DNA of 43,848 nucleotides, taken from assembly GCA_023268965.1 (NCBI GenBank), contig JALRJE010000010.1:1-43848 (forward strand), in the 5' to 3' direction. Shown here in pieces: positions 14,820 to 23,058 of the stretch. This DNA comes from Crocinitomicaceae bacterium (lineage in GTDB: Bacteria; Bacteroidota; Bacteroidia; Flavobacteriales_D; Crocinitomicaceae). A model generated the notes under the pieces. That model ran no database searches. It was not told the DNA's origin and saw nothing but the letters and a program-made list of their open reading frames with translations. Position 1 is the stretch's first letter; each line of letters starts with the position of its first letter. The position numbers and the translations under genes were made by a program.

Positions 14820-17303
14820 TTACATCGGATCCACGTCAATGCTGATCTTAATTCCTTTGAACCTTACATTTTGATAAAATGAATCGATATCTTGTAAGAT
14901 GCGGGCTTTTACTTTTTTGTCGGGAGCGCCGCGTTCAATCTTGAGTTTAATTTCTTTGAGGAATTTATTTTGAATGCGCTTGATGATCGGGAACTCAGGC
15001 CCTAGTACGCGTTCTTTAAAGACGTCGCGCAGCTGATTCGCTAAAAATACTGCACCCTCATTGACCACCTCTTCTTTTTCATGTTTGAGCGTGAGTTGAA
15101 CAATTTTGTAGTAGGGCGGATAAAAAAAGCGCTCGCGTTCTTCAATTTCTACTTCGTAAAAGCCGATAAAATCATGTGCCATGACGCGTTCGAGTACCCA
15201 GTGTTCTGCCTGCGCACTTTGTATGACCACCTTTCCTTGTTTTTCTTTGCGCCCAGCTCGGCCTGCCACCTGAGACATCAGTTGAAAAGCACGTTCGTAG
15301 GCCCTGAAGTCGGGGCGGTTGAGCAACATGTCGGCATCTAAAATACCTACTAAAGAGACATGATCAAAATCCAGACCTTTGGTCACCATTTGGGTGCCAA
15401 TTAAGACGTCAATGCGCCGTTGTGAGAAGTTGTCAATGATTTCTTCATAGGCATTTTTGGAGCGTGTGCTATCGAGGTCCATGCGTTTAAAAACGGCATT
15501 TGGAAAGAGCAGTTGAAGTTCGTCTTCAATTTTTTCTGTTCCAAAACCAATCATGCGCAAGCGGTTGCTACCACAATTGGTGCAAGAGCCGATAGGCGGC
15601 GTTGTATAGCTGCAATAATGGCACTTGAGCATATTGCTGAGCTTGTGGTAAGTCAGGCTGACGTCACAATGTTGGCAGCGTGGTGTCCAAGCGCATACTT
15701 CACACGACCAAATAGGGGTATAACCACGTCTATTTTGGAATAGAATGATTTGTTCTTTTTTTGCGAGTGCAAGTTTGATTTCTTCTAGTAATAGACTAGA
15801 GAAATGCGATTGCATGTTTTTAAGCCGCTTTTCTCTTTTGAGGTCAGCACAAAGCATGAGTGGTAATTTGAGGCCTTTATAGCGTTCTGCAAGTTGTACC
15901 AGATGGTATTTTCCTTGTTTAGCATTGGTATAAGACTCAATAGACGGCGTTGCTGAACCCAAGAGTACTTTTGAGCTGTGTAAATGAGCGAGCACAATAG
16001 AGGCATCGCGGGCGTTGTAGCGCGGTGAGGGGTCATATTGCTTAAATGAAGATTCGTGTTCTTCGTCTACAATGACCAAACCGAGGTCGGTAAATGGTAG
16101 GAAAACAGAACTTCGGGCACCTACAATGATCCTAAATTTCTTGGGGTCATTGGCTAATACGTGGTTCCAGATTTCTATGCGTTCGTTCTGATTGAAACGG
16201 CTGTGATAGACGCCAACGAGCTCTCCAAAATAGTGTTGTAAACGCCCAATAAGTTGTGAGGTGAGTGCAATTTCAGGAATCAAGAATAAAACTTGTTTAC
16301 CAAGGTCTAGATATTGCTGGATTAATTGGACATAAATTTCGGTTTTTCCAGAACCGGTAACACCATAAAAAAGACAAACATCTTTGGTTTGAAAGCCTGT
16401 TTCGATTTGTTGAAGCGCAACTTGCTGAACGTCTGTAAGTTGTTTAAATGCACCCTTTCCTTCTCCTGTGCTGGTATGGCGATCCACTTGTAATCGCTCG
16501 ATGAGCAACACACCTTGCTTTTCAAGGGTAGCAAGTGCAGATGAACTTACTTCATGTTTAAGCAAAAGGGTTTTAGATACCGGAGCAGCCAAGCCTCCTG
16601 CTTCAGTGGCCAACTGGATAAAGCGGAGCATGGCCTGTAGTTGCTTCTCAGCACGTGCTTTGCGTTCCAAAGTATTCAAAAAACTACTGAGTTGTTCTTC
16701 TTGCTGAAAGTCTGGATGTAAAAAAATGAAGAGCTGTGTTTTGGGGGTGTAGCGCTCCTGCACTTCCTCAGCACCTGCAATCATTTTAAGCTCGATGAGC
16801 TTTTTAAGGTAGGGTTGGATGGTTTTGATACCCAAGCGCTCAGCGATTTCTTTTGTGCTCATTTGTGCCTGAATTTCTAGGAGATCTAGAATTTCTTTGG
16901 CTCGCACACTAAGTTCGGGTCTTTGCAGAGGCGCGTCTGGATGTAAACAAAATTTAGATTCGCTGGCTAGTTTGAAATTAGCCGGCAAGGCGGCATTCAT
17001 GACATCTCCAATTGGCGCCATATAATAGGTGCTGATCCAGTCCCAGAAGGCGAGTTGTTTGCCCGTCACAATTGGCAGTTCATCGAGTATAGTATCGATG
17101 TATTTCGCTTGGTAGTTTTGCGGTACATCGGAATGGATGTTCGTCACCAATCCGGTCAGGAGTTTGTTTTTTCCGAATGGCACCAGCACACGCAAACCAC
17201 TGCGCATTTGAGCATTGAATTCGAATGGAACACGGTAGGTGAAAACCTGCCGCATCGGGACTGGCAGCAAGACATCGGCAAAGAGTGTCTGGCGCTCAGT
17301 CAT
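14820..17303 (-). CDS. priA: Primosomal replication protein N' (PriA helicase)
   Basis: This 827-residue superfamily 2 helicase reloads the replisome at stalled forks. The N-terminal 3'-end-binding domain starts ADVLLPVPMRQVFTYRVP. Walker A is GVTGSGKT (314-321) and the DEEH box is at 413-416. The helicase halves are separated by a zinc-binding insert (about 530-575) with paired cysteines (CEVC, CQHC, CHYC, CTNC; eight Cys in all). RAGRKEKQGKVVIQ holds motif VI. Length is normal for Bacteroidota. The ATG directly abuts the stop of the upstream lipoprotein gene, so the two may be co-transcribed. Confidence 0.95.
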   Translation of the reverse strand: MTERQTLFADVLLPVPMRQVFTYRVPFEFNAQMRSGLRVLVPFGKNKLLTGLVTNIHSDVPQNYQAKYIDTILDELPIVTGKQLAFWDWISTYYMAPIGDVMNAALPANFKLASESKFCLHPDAPLQRPELSVRAKEILDLLEIQAQMSTKEIAERLGIKTIQPYLKKLIELKMIAGAEEVQERYTPKTQLFIFLHPDFQQEEQLSSFLNTLERKARAEKQLQAMLRFIQLATEAGGLAAPVSKTLLLKHEVSSSALATLEKQGVLLIERLQVDRHTSTGEGKGAFKQLTDVQQVALQQIETGFQTKDVCLFYGVTGSGKTEIYVQLIQQYLDLGKQVLFLIPEIALTSQLIGRLQHYFGELVGVYHSRFNQNERIEIWNHVLANDPKKFRIIVGARSSVFLPFTDLGLVIVDEEHESSFKQYDPSPRYNARDASIVLAHLHSSKVLLGSATPSIESYTNAKQGKYHLVQLAERYKGLKLPLMLCADLKREKRLKNMQSHFSSLLLEEIKLALAKKEQIILFQNRRGYTPIWSCEVCAWTPRCQHCDVSLTYHKLSNMLKCHYCSYTTPPIGSCTNCGSNRLRMIGFGTEKIEDELQLLFPNAVFKRMDLDSTRSKNAYEEIIDNFSQRRIDVLIGTQMVTKGLDFDHVSLVGILDADMLLNRPDFRAYERAFQLMSQVAGRAGRKEKQGKVVIQSAQAEHWVLERVMAHDFIGFYEVEIEERERFFYPPYYKIVQLTLKHEKEEVVNEGAVFLANQLRDVFKERVLGPEFPIIKRIQNKFLKEIKLKIERGAPDKKVKARILQDIDSFYQNVRFKGIKISIDVDPM

Positions 17304-18446
17304 TTAGTTACAAGCAAAGGACTCCTCTTGCCCAACAACGTTATCGCCAGGATGATTGGAGCAAAAGAATAAGAAACCGGTAATTGGCCCGCTGCATAGT
17401 TCACGGGTAGATTTTTTGTCTATTGCTCTAATGTAGGCTTGTTGTGGTGATGTATAAAATGGTTTGTAGTAAGTGACGGTTTGACGAGAAGAGAAGATGC
17501 CTACTACTCTTTTTCCATTGGTGACGCTGAGGTTGGTGTAAGTTGGTTTACTTTGAGCAAGACTTGAACTTGGCGAATTAACGCTCATGTAATTGTAAAG
17601 ATCTTCGGCTCCACCAGTGAGGATAACACGCATTGCTTTAAAGGTGCGTTTATCTATGCTAGGGTTGTTGGTGATATTGGTTTTGACAAGGTCGTAAAAG
17701 GTGCGTCCGATAGCTGAAAAAGTACGCGTAGAAAAAGGTTCAACTGCCGCCTCTCCAAGTTTCCAGCGAAAAGATTTTTCAGCAACTGTGGTGCCAATAT
17801 GTTCGTTAAAGAGAACGTCTAAATGCGCACTGGTAATGTAAGAATTACCTGTATTGGAAATGGCAATACCTGTGGAGATGTATTCTCCTGGATCGTCGGC
17901 AAATTTGAAGGTAAAATTTTGAGAGGCAGCAGGGGAAGTCATGCCTCGAACAAGTTCGGTTTCTCCACTTACTTCAAATTCACCTCCATTGATGATGGCT
18001 TTGAACCGATAAGTAGCCGTCGGGATCAGCGAACTCAACTGTGGGTTGGGTGAGGTTTGAATAGCTTCTAAAGGACCGGTAGGTAATGTTTTGAAGTAAA
18101 AGACTTTTTGATAAGGACCGTAGAATAGGCCATTGGTGTCTTTGTCTTGAACGGTAGAGTCTTGAAGAGCCCATGTGCGCGTCACCTGACCATTCACTAC
18201 TTCACTAACAGTAGCTTCTACCTGATCAAAGTAACTTGAATCTGGTATTTGTGCGATATCTAAAGCAGAGCCTGGGCCAATAAAGGCACGTGTTATTTTG
18301 ATAAAGTGAATAGAGTCGGCTTGATCGAGCAGGCCGTAGACAACGGCTGTTTCTACGAAGTCGCCATCGAGAATAATGTCTTCTTCACAGGAACTAAATA
18401 AAAAAGAACCTGCGAAAAATAGGGAGATGATTTTAGAAAAGCGCAT
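17304..18446 (-). CDS. Putative outer-membrane lipoprotein (DUF4249-like)
   Basis: The 380 residues start with a lipoprotein signal peptide: basic start, hydrophobic stretch, then a lipobox with Cys about 20 (FLFSSC), followed by EED. The mature region begins FVETAVVYGLLDQADSIHFIKI, resembling the N-terminal strand of DUF4249 proteins, which often accompany TonB-dependent receptors in Bacteroidota. No catalytic motif was found. The C-terminal part includes a short cysteine-containing segment (CSGPITGFLFFCSNHPGDN). The DUF4249 assignment is tentative. The gene sits between an FKBP lipoprotein and priA, all on the minus strand. Confidence 0.65.
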   Translation of the reverse strand: MRFSKIISLFFAGSFLFSSCEEDIILDGDFVETAVVYGLLDQADSIHFIKITRAFIGPGSALDIAQIPDSSYFDQVEATVSEVVNGQVTRTWALQDSTVQDKDTNGLFYGPYQKVFYFKTLPTGPLEAIQTSPNPQLSSLIPTATYRFKAIINGGEFEVSGETELVRGMTSPAASQNFTFKFADDPGEYISTGIAISNTGNSYITSAHLDVLFNEHIGTTVAEKSFRWKLGEAAVEPFSTRTFSAIGRTFYDLVKTNITNNPSIDKRTFKAMRVILTGGAEDLYNYMSVNSPSSSLAQSKPTYTNLSVTNGKRVVGIFSSRQTVTYYKPFYTSPQQAYIRAIDKKSTRELCSGPITGFLFFCSNHPGDNVVGQEESFACN

Positions 18447-18464
18447 GGTCTAAGGTAAGAAATT

Positions 18465-19397
18465 TTATGGTTTTTGAATGGGCTGTGGCATGCTAGTATT
18501 TGGCGCGCTTGCCTTTTCTATTTCCAAGAGTTCCATTTCAAAAATAAGAGGAGCATAAGGTTTAATGTTAGCTCCTTGGGGTGGGTTGCCAGCATAACCC
18601 AATTCTTGAGGAACAAATAAGCGGATTTTACTACCAACACTCATGAGTTGCAATGCTTCGGTCCAGCCTGGAATTACTTCGGTGAGCCCGAAGCTTACGC
18701 CGTCGCCCGCTGGAGATTGATCAAAAATACTTCCGTCGGTGTTCATGCCGATGTAGCTCATTTTTACGCGTGAATCAAGTTTAGGCTTTGGACCTTTGCC
18801 TTCTTTGATTACGGTGTATTGTAAGCCACTAGCGGTTGTTATCATACCTTCCTTTTTCTTATTTGCCGTCATAAAGGCTTCACCTTCGGCTTTGTAAGCT
18901 TCGGTGATTTTTAAGTATTTTTTATTCATGAGCGCTTCAAAACCTGCCATAATTTTTTTGCGGTCTAGACCTTTGAGCGCTTCAGTGTCTTTTTTATTTA
19001 GACCGTCGGCAAAGCCTTTCTTGACAAAATCACTATTGATGAGCGACTTGGCATCGAGCTCTTCAAAATAGTGATCAAAGCGTTCGCGGTTGATTTTACC
19101 AACAGCAAGTGATCCTTGCGCTAGGTATTTTTCATTGAAACTTTGGCCGTCTTGACCTAGTAACAATTCGAGTTCCTTGTAGTATTTTTGAAGCTCAGCT
19201 TCTTTGACAGGGTTTTCAAAACCTTCAATCATTTTTTCTTTATCCATTTTGGTAAATGGTGCTTGCGTGATGAACGGTTTGGCGATTTCAACACCTAACA
19301 AATAAGAATAGCGTTCTTTATCAGTTTTAAAGGTAACTACCTCGTTGCCGCAAGCGAACAAGGTAATAGTCAAGGCAAAAAGGGCTAGAAATTTCAT
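18465..19397 (-). CDS. FKBP-type peptidyl-prolyl isomerase, lipoprotein (FkpA/Mip-like)
   Basis: The protein catalyses proline cis-trans isomerisation and aids folding in the cell envelope. Of 310 residues the first ~16 are a lipoprotein signal (LTITLFACG, lipobox Cys 16). An FKBP_N helical domain follows (KERYSYLLGVEIAKPF onwards, to about 190), as in Mip/FkpA dimers. The C-terminal FKBP domain starts at TTASGLQYTVIKEGKG and contains VKMSYIG, GSIFDQSPAGDGVSFGL, VIPGWTEALQLMSVGSK and PQELGYAGNPP. A Pro-rich tail ends the protein. It lies just downstream of a second FKBP gene, in the same direction, 12 bases apart. Confidence 0.9.
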   Translation of the reverse strand: MKFLALFALTITLFACGNEVVTFKTDKERYSYLLGVEIAKPFITQAPFTKMDKEKMIEGFENPVKEAELQKYYKELELLLGQDGQSFNEKYLAQGSLAVGKINRERFDHYFEELDAKSLINSDFVKKGFADGLNKKDTEALKGLDRKKIMAGFEALMNKKYLKITEAYKAEGEAFMTANKKKEGMITTASGLQYTVIKEGKGPKPKLDSRVKMSYIGMNTDGSIFDQSPAGDGVSFGLTEVIPGWTEALQLMSVGSKIRLFVPQELGYAGNPPQGANIKPYAPLIFEMELLEIEKASAPNTSMPQPIQKP

Positions 19398-19409
19398 AGG
19401 GTGCTGGGT

Positions 19410-20009
19410 TTAGGCGATAGAAATAAGTTCGACATCAAAAATGAGTGCTGCATAAGGTTGTATAGCGCCACCTGGATGAGGGTTGGCTCCGTAAGCCAAT
19501 TCTTGTGGAATGGCCAAGCGGTATTTTGCTCCTTCGGACATAAGTTGTAGGGCTTCTGTCCAGCCGCGTATGACTTGGCTAACTCCAAATGTGGCAGGCG
19601 TACCTCTTTCAATTGAGCTGTCGAAGACCGTTCCATCGATGAGGGTTCCGTGGTAGTGCACCGTTACTTGGCTAGTTGGACCAGGTTGTGCTCCTGTTCC
19701 TGGGGTCAATATTTCGTATTGTAAACCACTTTCCGTGGTTTGGACTTCCGGACGAAGTGCGTTTGTCTTCAAAAATGCTTCACCAGCACCTTTTACAACC
19801 TCGTATTTCATTTGTTTTTGAGCGTCTAGAAAACGTTGGATATGAAGGTTCGCTTCTTCAGGTGTAATGGCGGGTGTTTCTCCATTAAATATGACACGCA
19901 TACCGGCCAACAACTGCTCGAGATCTAGTGTGTTGAGGTCTTGTTGGGTTAAACTTTCAGCGATGCTCATGCCTACGCCATACGATGCTTTTGATTTGTC
20001 TGCTTCCAT
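19410..20009 (-). CDS. FKBP-type peptidyl-prolyl isomerase, non-lipoprotein paralogue
   Basis: This 199-residue FKBP from the ATG at 20009 has no signal peptide. It opens with an FKBP_N-like helical part (ASYGVGMSIAESLTQQDLNT) and ends with an FKBP domain (VTVHYHGTLIDGTVFDSS, VIRGWTEALQLMSEGAKYRL, PQELAYGANPHPGGAIQPY). Aromatic and Asp residues of the isomerase pocket (Tyr, FDSS, Trp) are present. The last ~90 residues closely resemble those of the downstream lipoprotein, suggesting tandem duplication. Upstream in-frame residues to 20084 do not look like coding sequence for this family. A cytosolic chaperone/isomerase role is inferred from the lack of an export signal. Confidence 0.88.
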   Translation of the reverse strand: MEADKSKASYGVGMSIAESLTQQDLNTLDLEQLLAGMRVIFNGETPAITPEEANLHIQRFLDAQKQMKYEVVKGAGEAFLKTNALRPEVQTTESGLQYEILTPGTGAQPGPTSQVTVHYHGTLIDGTVFDSSIERGTPATFGVSQVIRGWTEALQLMSEGAKYRLAIPQELAYGANPHPGGAIQPYAALIFDVELISIA

Positions 20010-20113
20010 TAGATGTAAAAACGCGAATTTACCGAAAAAAGCGAGTTTTTTCACCCTTTGAAATAAATAAATTACTCGAAACAAAATAACCGATGCTGCG
20101 TATAAATGCCCCT

Positions 20114-20584
20114 ATGAATCAAGAGTTTACACTTCAATACAATATAGTTTCGGCTGAATCAGAGCTTCATGCAGCTGACCAACAATTAGTTAGTGCTGCC
20201 AAAGCAGCAAGGTCACGGGCATATGCGCCTTATTCGCGCTTTCAGGTAGGTGCTGCATTGCGTTTGGAGAATGGACAAATTATTGAAGGAAATAATCAAG
20301 AGAACATTGCTTATCCGTCAGGATTATGCGCCGAAAGAGTTGCATTGTTTTATGCCGGTGCCAACCATCCAAATGTAGCTATTGAAACAATTTGTATTGT
20401 GGTTCAAGGCGATTTAATTGCCCCAGAAAATGCGGTTTCTCCTTGTGGTTCTTGTCGACAAGTGATGCTAGAAAGTGAGGCAAGGCAGTCTCGTCCCATC
20501 CGTGTATTATTGGTACAAAATGACGCCCGAATTTTTATTTTAAATGCTTGTAAAGACTTATTGCCTTTTGGCTTCATGAAGTAG
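20114..20584 (+). CDS. cdd: Cytidine deaminase
   Basis: The enzyme converts cytidine and deoxycytidine to uridine forms in pyrimidine salvage. The 156 residues include YAPYSRFQVGAAL and the zinc site: CAERVA (Cys with the catalytic Glu) and PCGSCRQ (two further Cys ligands). These are the standard three Cys and one Glu of the homotetrameric type. Two starts are possible, 20093 and ATG 20114; the second is preferred because it lies closer to the conserved core. The gene is divergent from the FKBP gene and ends 34 bases before lysA. Confidence 0.92.
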   Translation: MNQEFTLQYNIVSAESELHAADQQLVSAAKAARSRAYAPYSRFQVGAALRLENGQIIEGNNQENIAYPSGLCAERVALFYAGANHPNVAIETICIVVQGDLIAPENAVSPCGSCRQVMLESEARQSRPIRVLLVQNDARIFILNACKDLLPFGFMK

Positions 20585-20606
20585 CAATCTTCTGCCAAAA
20601 GCGTTG

Positions 20607-20615
20607 TATCTTTGC
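20607..20615 (+). promoter_or_regulatory. Bacteroidota -7 element almost touching the lysA start
   Basis: TATCTTTGC matches TAnnTTTG and ends only 3 bases before the lysA ATG at 20619. Transcription would begin at or a few bases around the start codon, giving a leaderless or nearly leaderless mRNA. Confidence 0.55.
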
Positions 20616-20618
20616 ACC

Positions 20619-21833
20619 ATGATTACCAATTCTCAACTTTTAGACGCGGCTAATTCATTCGGAACCCCATTATTTATTTACGATGCTGATAAAATACGGG
20701 CTCAATTCAAACGTTTGAATAGTGCATTTCAAGTACCTAAGTTAAAGTTACACTATGCTTTGAAGGCTTTGAATAATATTAATATTTTACAGTTACTCAA
20801 AGCAGAAGGTGCTGGTCTGGATGCCGTTTCGATTCAAGAAGTTCATCTTGGGCTACGTGCCGGATTTAGCCCTGAACAAATCATGTTTACGCCTAACGGT
20901 ATATCATTCGATGAATTTCAAGAGGCTGTAGAACTTGGTGTGCATGTTAATATTGATAATCTACCTTTACTTGAGAAATTTGGTGCAACCTATGGGTCTA
21001 CTGTGCCATGCTGTATACGAATCAACCCACACATCACCGCAGGAGGAAGCCATCATATTTCTGTAGGTCATATCGATTCGAAATTTGGTATTTCTATCCA
21101 CCAGATTAAACATATTGAAAGAATAATGAAGCATTATGGAATCCATGTAAATGGTTTGCACATGCACACAGGGAGCGATATCATCAATCCAGAGGTTTTT
21201 ATTCAGGGCGCAAATTTACTGTTTGATGCAGCGGCTCACTTCCCTGATCTCACATTTATGGATTTTGGAAGTGGTTTTAAGGTGGCGTACAAGGAGGGTG
21301 ATATTGTTTCAGATATCGAGGATATAGGCATAAAAATTAGTTCAGCCTTCAATGATTTTTGTTCAGCCTATGGAAAAGAATTGGCATTATGGTTTGAACC
21401 TGGAAAGTTTTTAGTAAGCGAATCAGGTAATTTGCTTGTTCGTGCAAATCTCATCAAACAAACTACCTCAACTGTATTTATTGGTGTTGATAGTGGGCAA
21501 AACCACCTTATTAGACCCATGTTTTATAATGCGTATCACCACATCCGTAATTTATCGAATGAATCAGGTCCTCAAAAACTTTATAGTGTTGTAGGATATA
21601 TTTGTGAAAGCGATACCCTTGGTCATGATCGTTTAATCAATGAAGTTCAGGAAGGGGATGTTCTTTGCATTCAAAATGCCGGCGCCTATGCATACAGTAT
21701 GTCAAATAATTACAATGCCCGTTTACGTCCTGCTGAAGTACTTTTTCATCAGGGTGAGTTACATTTGATCAGAAAACGAGAAGAATTAGCAGATATTTAC
21801 AAAAATGAAATTGAATTAAATTTATTCGCATGA
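20619..21833 (+). CDS. lysA: Diaminopimelate decarboxylase
   Basis: The enzyme makes L-lysine from meso-diaminopimelate with pyridoxal phosphate. The 404 residues form a group IV decarboxylase: HYALKALNN carries the PLP lysine (Lys about 49), HMHTGSDI follows in the barrel, GSGFKVAYK binds phosphate, and CESDTLGHDR in the C-terminal domain supplies the active-site Cys-Glu. The ATG at 20619 is chosen over 20604 because it begins the conserved reading (MITNSQLLDAA). The TGA overlaps the ATG of the next gene (ATGA), so lysA heads a four-gene run with DUF4494, pdxH and an M16 peptidase. Confidence 0.93.
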   Translation: MITNSQLLDAANSFGTPLFIYDADKIRAQFKRLNSAFQVPKLKLHYALKALNNINILQLLKAEGAGLDAVSIQEVHLGLRAGFSPEQIMFTPNGISFDEFQEAVELGVHVNIDNLPLLEKFGATYGSTVPCCIRINPHITAGGSHHISVGHIDSKFGISIHQIKHIERIMKHYGIHVNGLHMHTGSDIINPEVFIQGANLLFDAAAHFPDLTFMDFGSGFKVAYKEGDIVSDIEDIGIKISSAFNDFCSAYGKELALWFEPGKFLVSESGNLLVRANLIKQTTSTVFIGVDSGQNHLIRPMFYNAYHHIRNLSNESGPQKLYSVVGYICESDTLGHDRLINEVQEGDVLCIQNAGAYAYSMSNNYNARLRPAEVLFHQGELHLIRKREELADIYKNEIELNLFA

Positions 21834-22411
21834 ACAGTTGGTTTACCGTCAAGGTCAAGTATACAAAACAATTAGAAAACGGCACATTTAAAAGGGTTTC
21901 TGAGCCTTATTTACTTGCCGCCATGACCTTCACTGACGCCGAGGCGCGCATCTACGAAGAATTAGGATCGAGCATTCGCGGAGAATTTCAAGTCACAGGC
22001 ATTGCCCGTACTGATCTCCACGATATCTTCCAATACGACGATGCAGAACAATGGTTCAAGTGCAAGGTTACCTATGACCGCATAGACGAAGACGGTGAAA
22101 AAGCCAAGACCATCTCTCAAAACTTCTTGGTGAGTGCAGCTCAGGTCAAAGAGGCCTATGAGCGCATTGAAGAAAGTCTTGCCACACTCATGATTGACTT
22201 CAATGTGGTGTCAATTACGGCTTCTCCAATAGTCGAAATCTTCCCTTATCGTGAAGAAGACGTGCAGTCTCCTGTGCAAAAGGCCTCAAAATTTGAAGAA
22301 GAAACAACACATACACCTCTTCGCCAAGTCTTTTCTGCATCCGGTACCGATACCGACGAAGACGTCTTTCTCGACGATTCCGAAATTTCAGATGAAACCG
22401 AATCAGTCTAA
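21830..22411 (+). CDS. DUF4494 domain-containing protein
   Basis: This 193-residue protein has no signal peptide or membrane helix. The N-terminal ~145 residues (WFTVKVKYTKQLENGTFKRV...SEPYLLAAMTFTDAEARIYE...) match the Bacteroidota-specific DUF4494 pattern of two related halves: FTVKVKY/FKCKVTYDRIDEDGEK and TDAEARIYEEL/VKEAYERIEESL. The fold therefore looks like an internal duplication. The last ~45 residues are acidic and low in complexity. It overlaps lysA by four bases and pdxH starts three bases after it. No function is known. Confidence 0.8.
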   Translation: MNSWFTVKVKYTKQLENGTFKRVSEPYLLAAMTFTDAEARIYEELGSSIRGEFQVTGIARTDLHDIFQYDDAEQWFKCKVTYDRIDEDGEKAKTISQNFLVSAAQVKEAYERIEESLATLMIDFNVVSITASPIVEIFPYREEDVQSPVQKASKFEEETTHTPLRQVFSASGTDTDEDVFLDDSEISDETESV

Positions 22412-22413
22412 TA

Positions 22414-23058
22414 ATGAGCGAGTGGCTTCAGTCATATAGAGAAAATCACGCAGACTTCGACCTTCCGTCGGCTATCAATCTACTATCTACCGATCCTTTT
22501 GCCGCATTTTCAGAATGGTTCGACGCAGCAGTCAACGCCCAAGAAATCGAGGCCAATGCCTGTACGTTAAGTACTTGCAACACGGAGCTGCAAGTAAGTG
22601 CTCGGGTACTTTACCTCAAAGAACTACTTGACAACCAGTTTATTTTTTATACGAATTACCTATCGAAAAAAGGAACAAATCTTCATGCAAATGCAAATGC
22701 TTCGCTGCTGTTTTTTTGGCCAAAAATGATGCGTCAAGTAAGAATTGAAGGTCGTGTTGCTCCTATCGATGCTGCCATTTCGGATGCTTATTTTGCAACA
22801 CGTCCGCGCGAAAGTCAGCTCGGAGCTTGGGCTTCTCAACAATCAGAAGTACTGAGTAGTCGGCAAGAATTAATCGAACGCTTTGCATCCTATGATGCTC
22901 AATTTCCAGATATTGTTCCTCGTCCTCCACATTGGGGGGGGTATGCGCTAGATGCACATTTACTTGAATTCTGGCAAGGCCAACCATCGCGATTGCACGA
23001 AAGACGTGTTTATACGCGCAACCTAAATGAATGGCATTCTAATCTCCTCAATCCATAA
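22414..23058 (+). CDS. pdxH: Pyridoxamine/pyridoxine 5'-phosphate oxidase
   Basis: This FMN enzyme oxidises PNP or PMP to pyridoxal phosphate. The 214 residues include FIFYTNYLSKKGTNLHANA (FMN phosphate and substrate contacts), the VRIEGRVAPI strand, SQLGAWASQQSEVL, and the C-terminal RPPHWGGY, EFWQGQPSRLHERRVYTR and final W-x3-LLNP blocks that define the family. Length is normal. Its TAA overlaps the next ATG (TAATG), so the M16 peptidase is coupled to it. Confidence 0.94.
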   Translation: MSEWLQSYRENHADFDLPSAINLLSTDPFAAFSEWFDAAVNAQEIEANACTLSTCNTELQVSARVLYLKELLDNQFIFYTNYLSKKGTNLHANANASLLFFWPKMMRQVRIEGRVAPIDAAISDAYFATRPRESQLGAWASQQSEVLSSRQELIERFASYDAQFPDIVPRPPHWGGYALDAHLLEFWQGQPSRLHERRVYTRNLNEWHSNLLNP

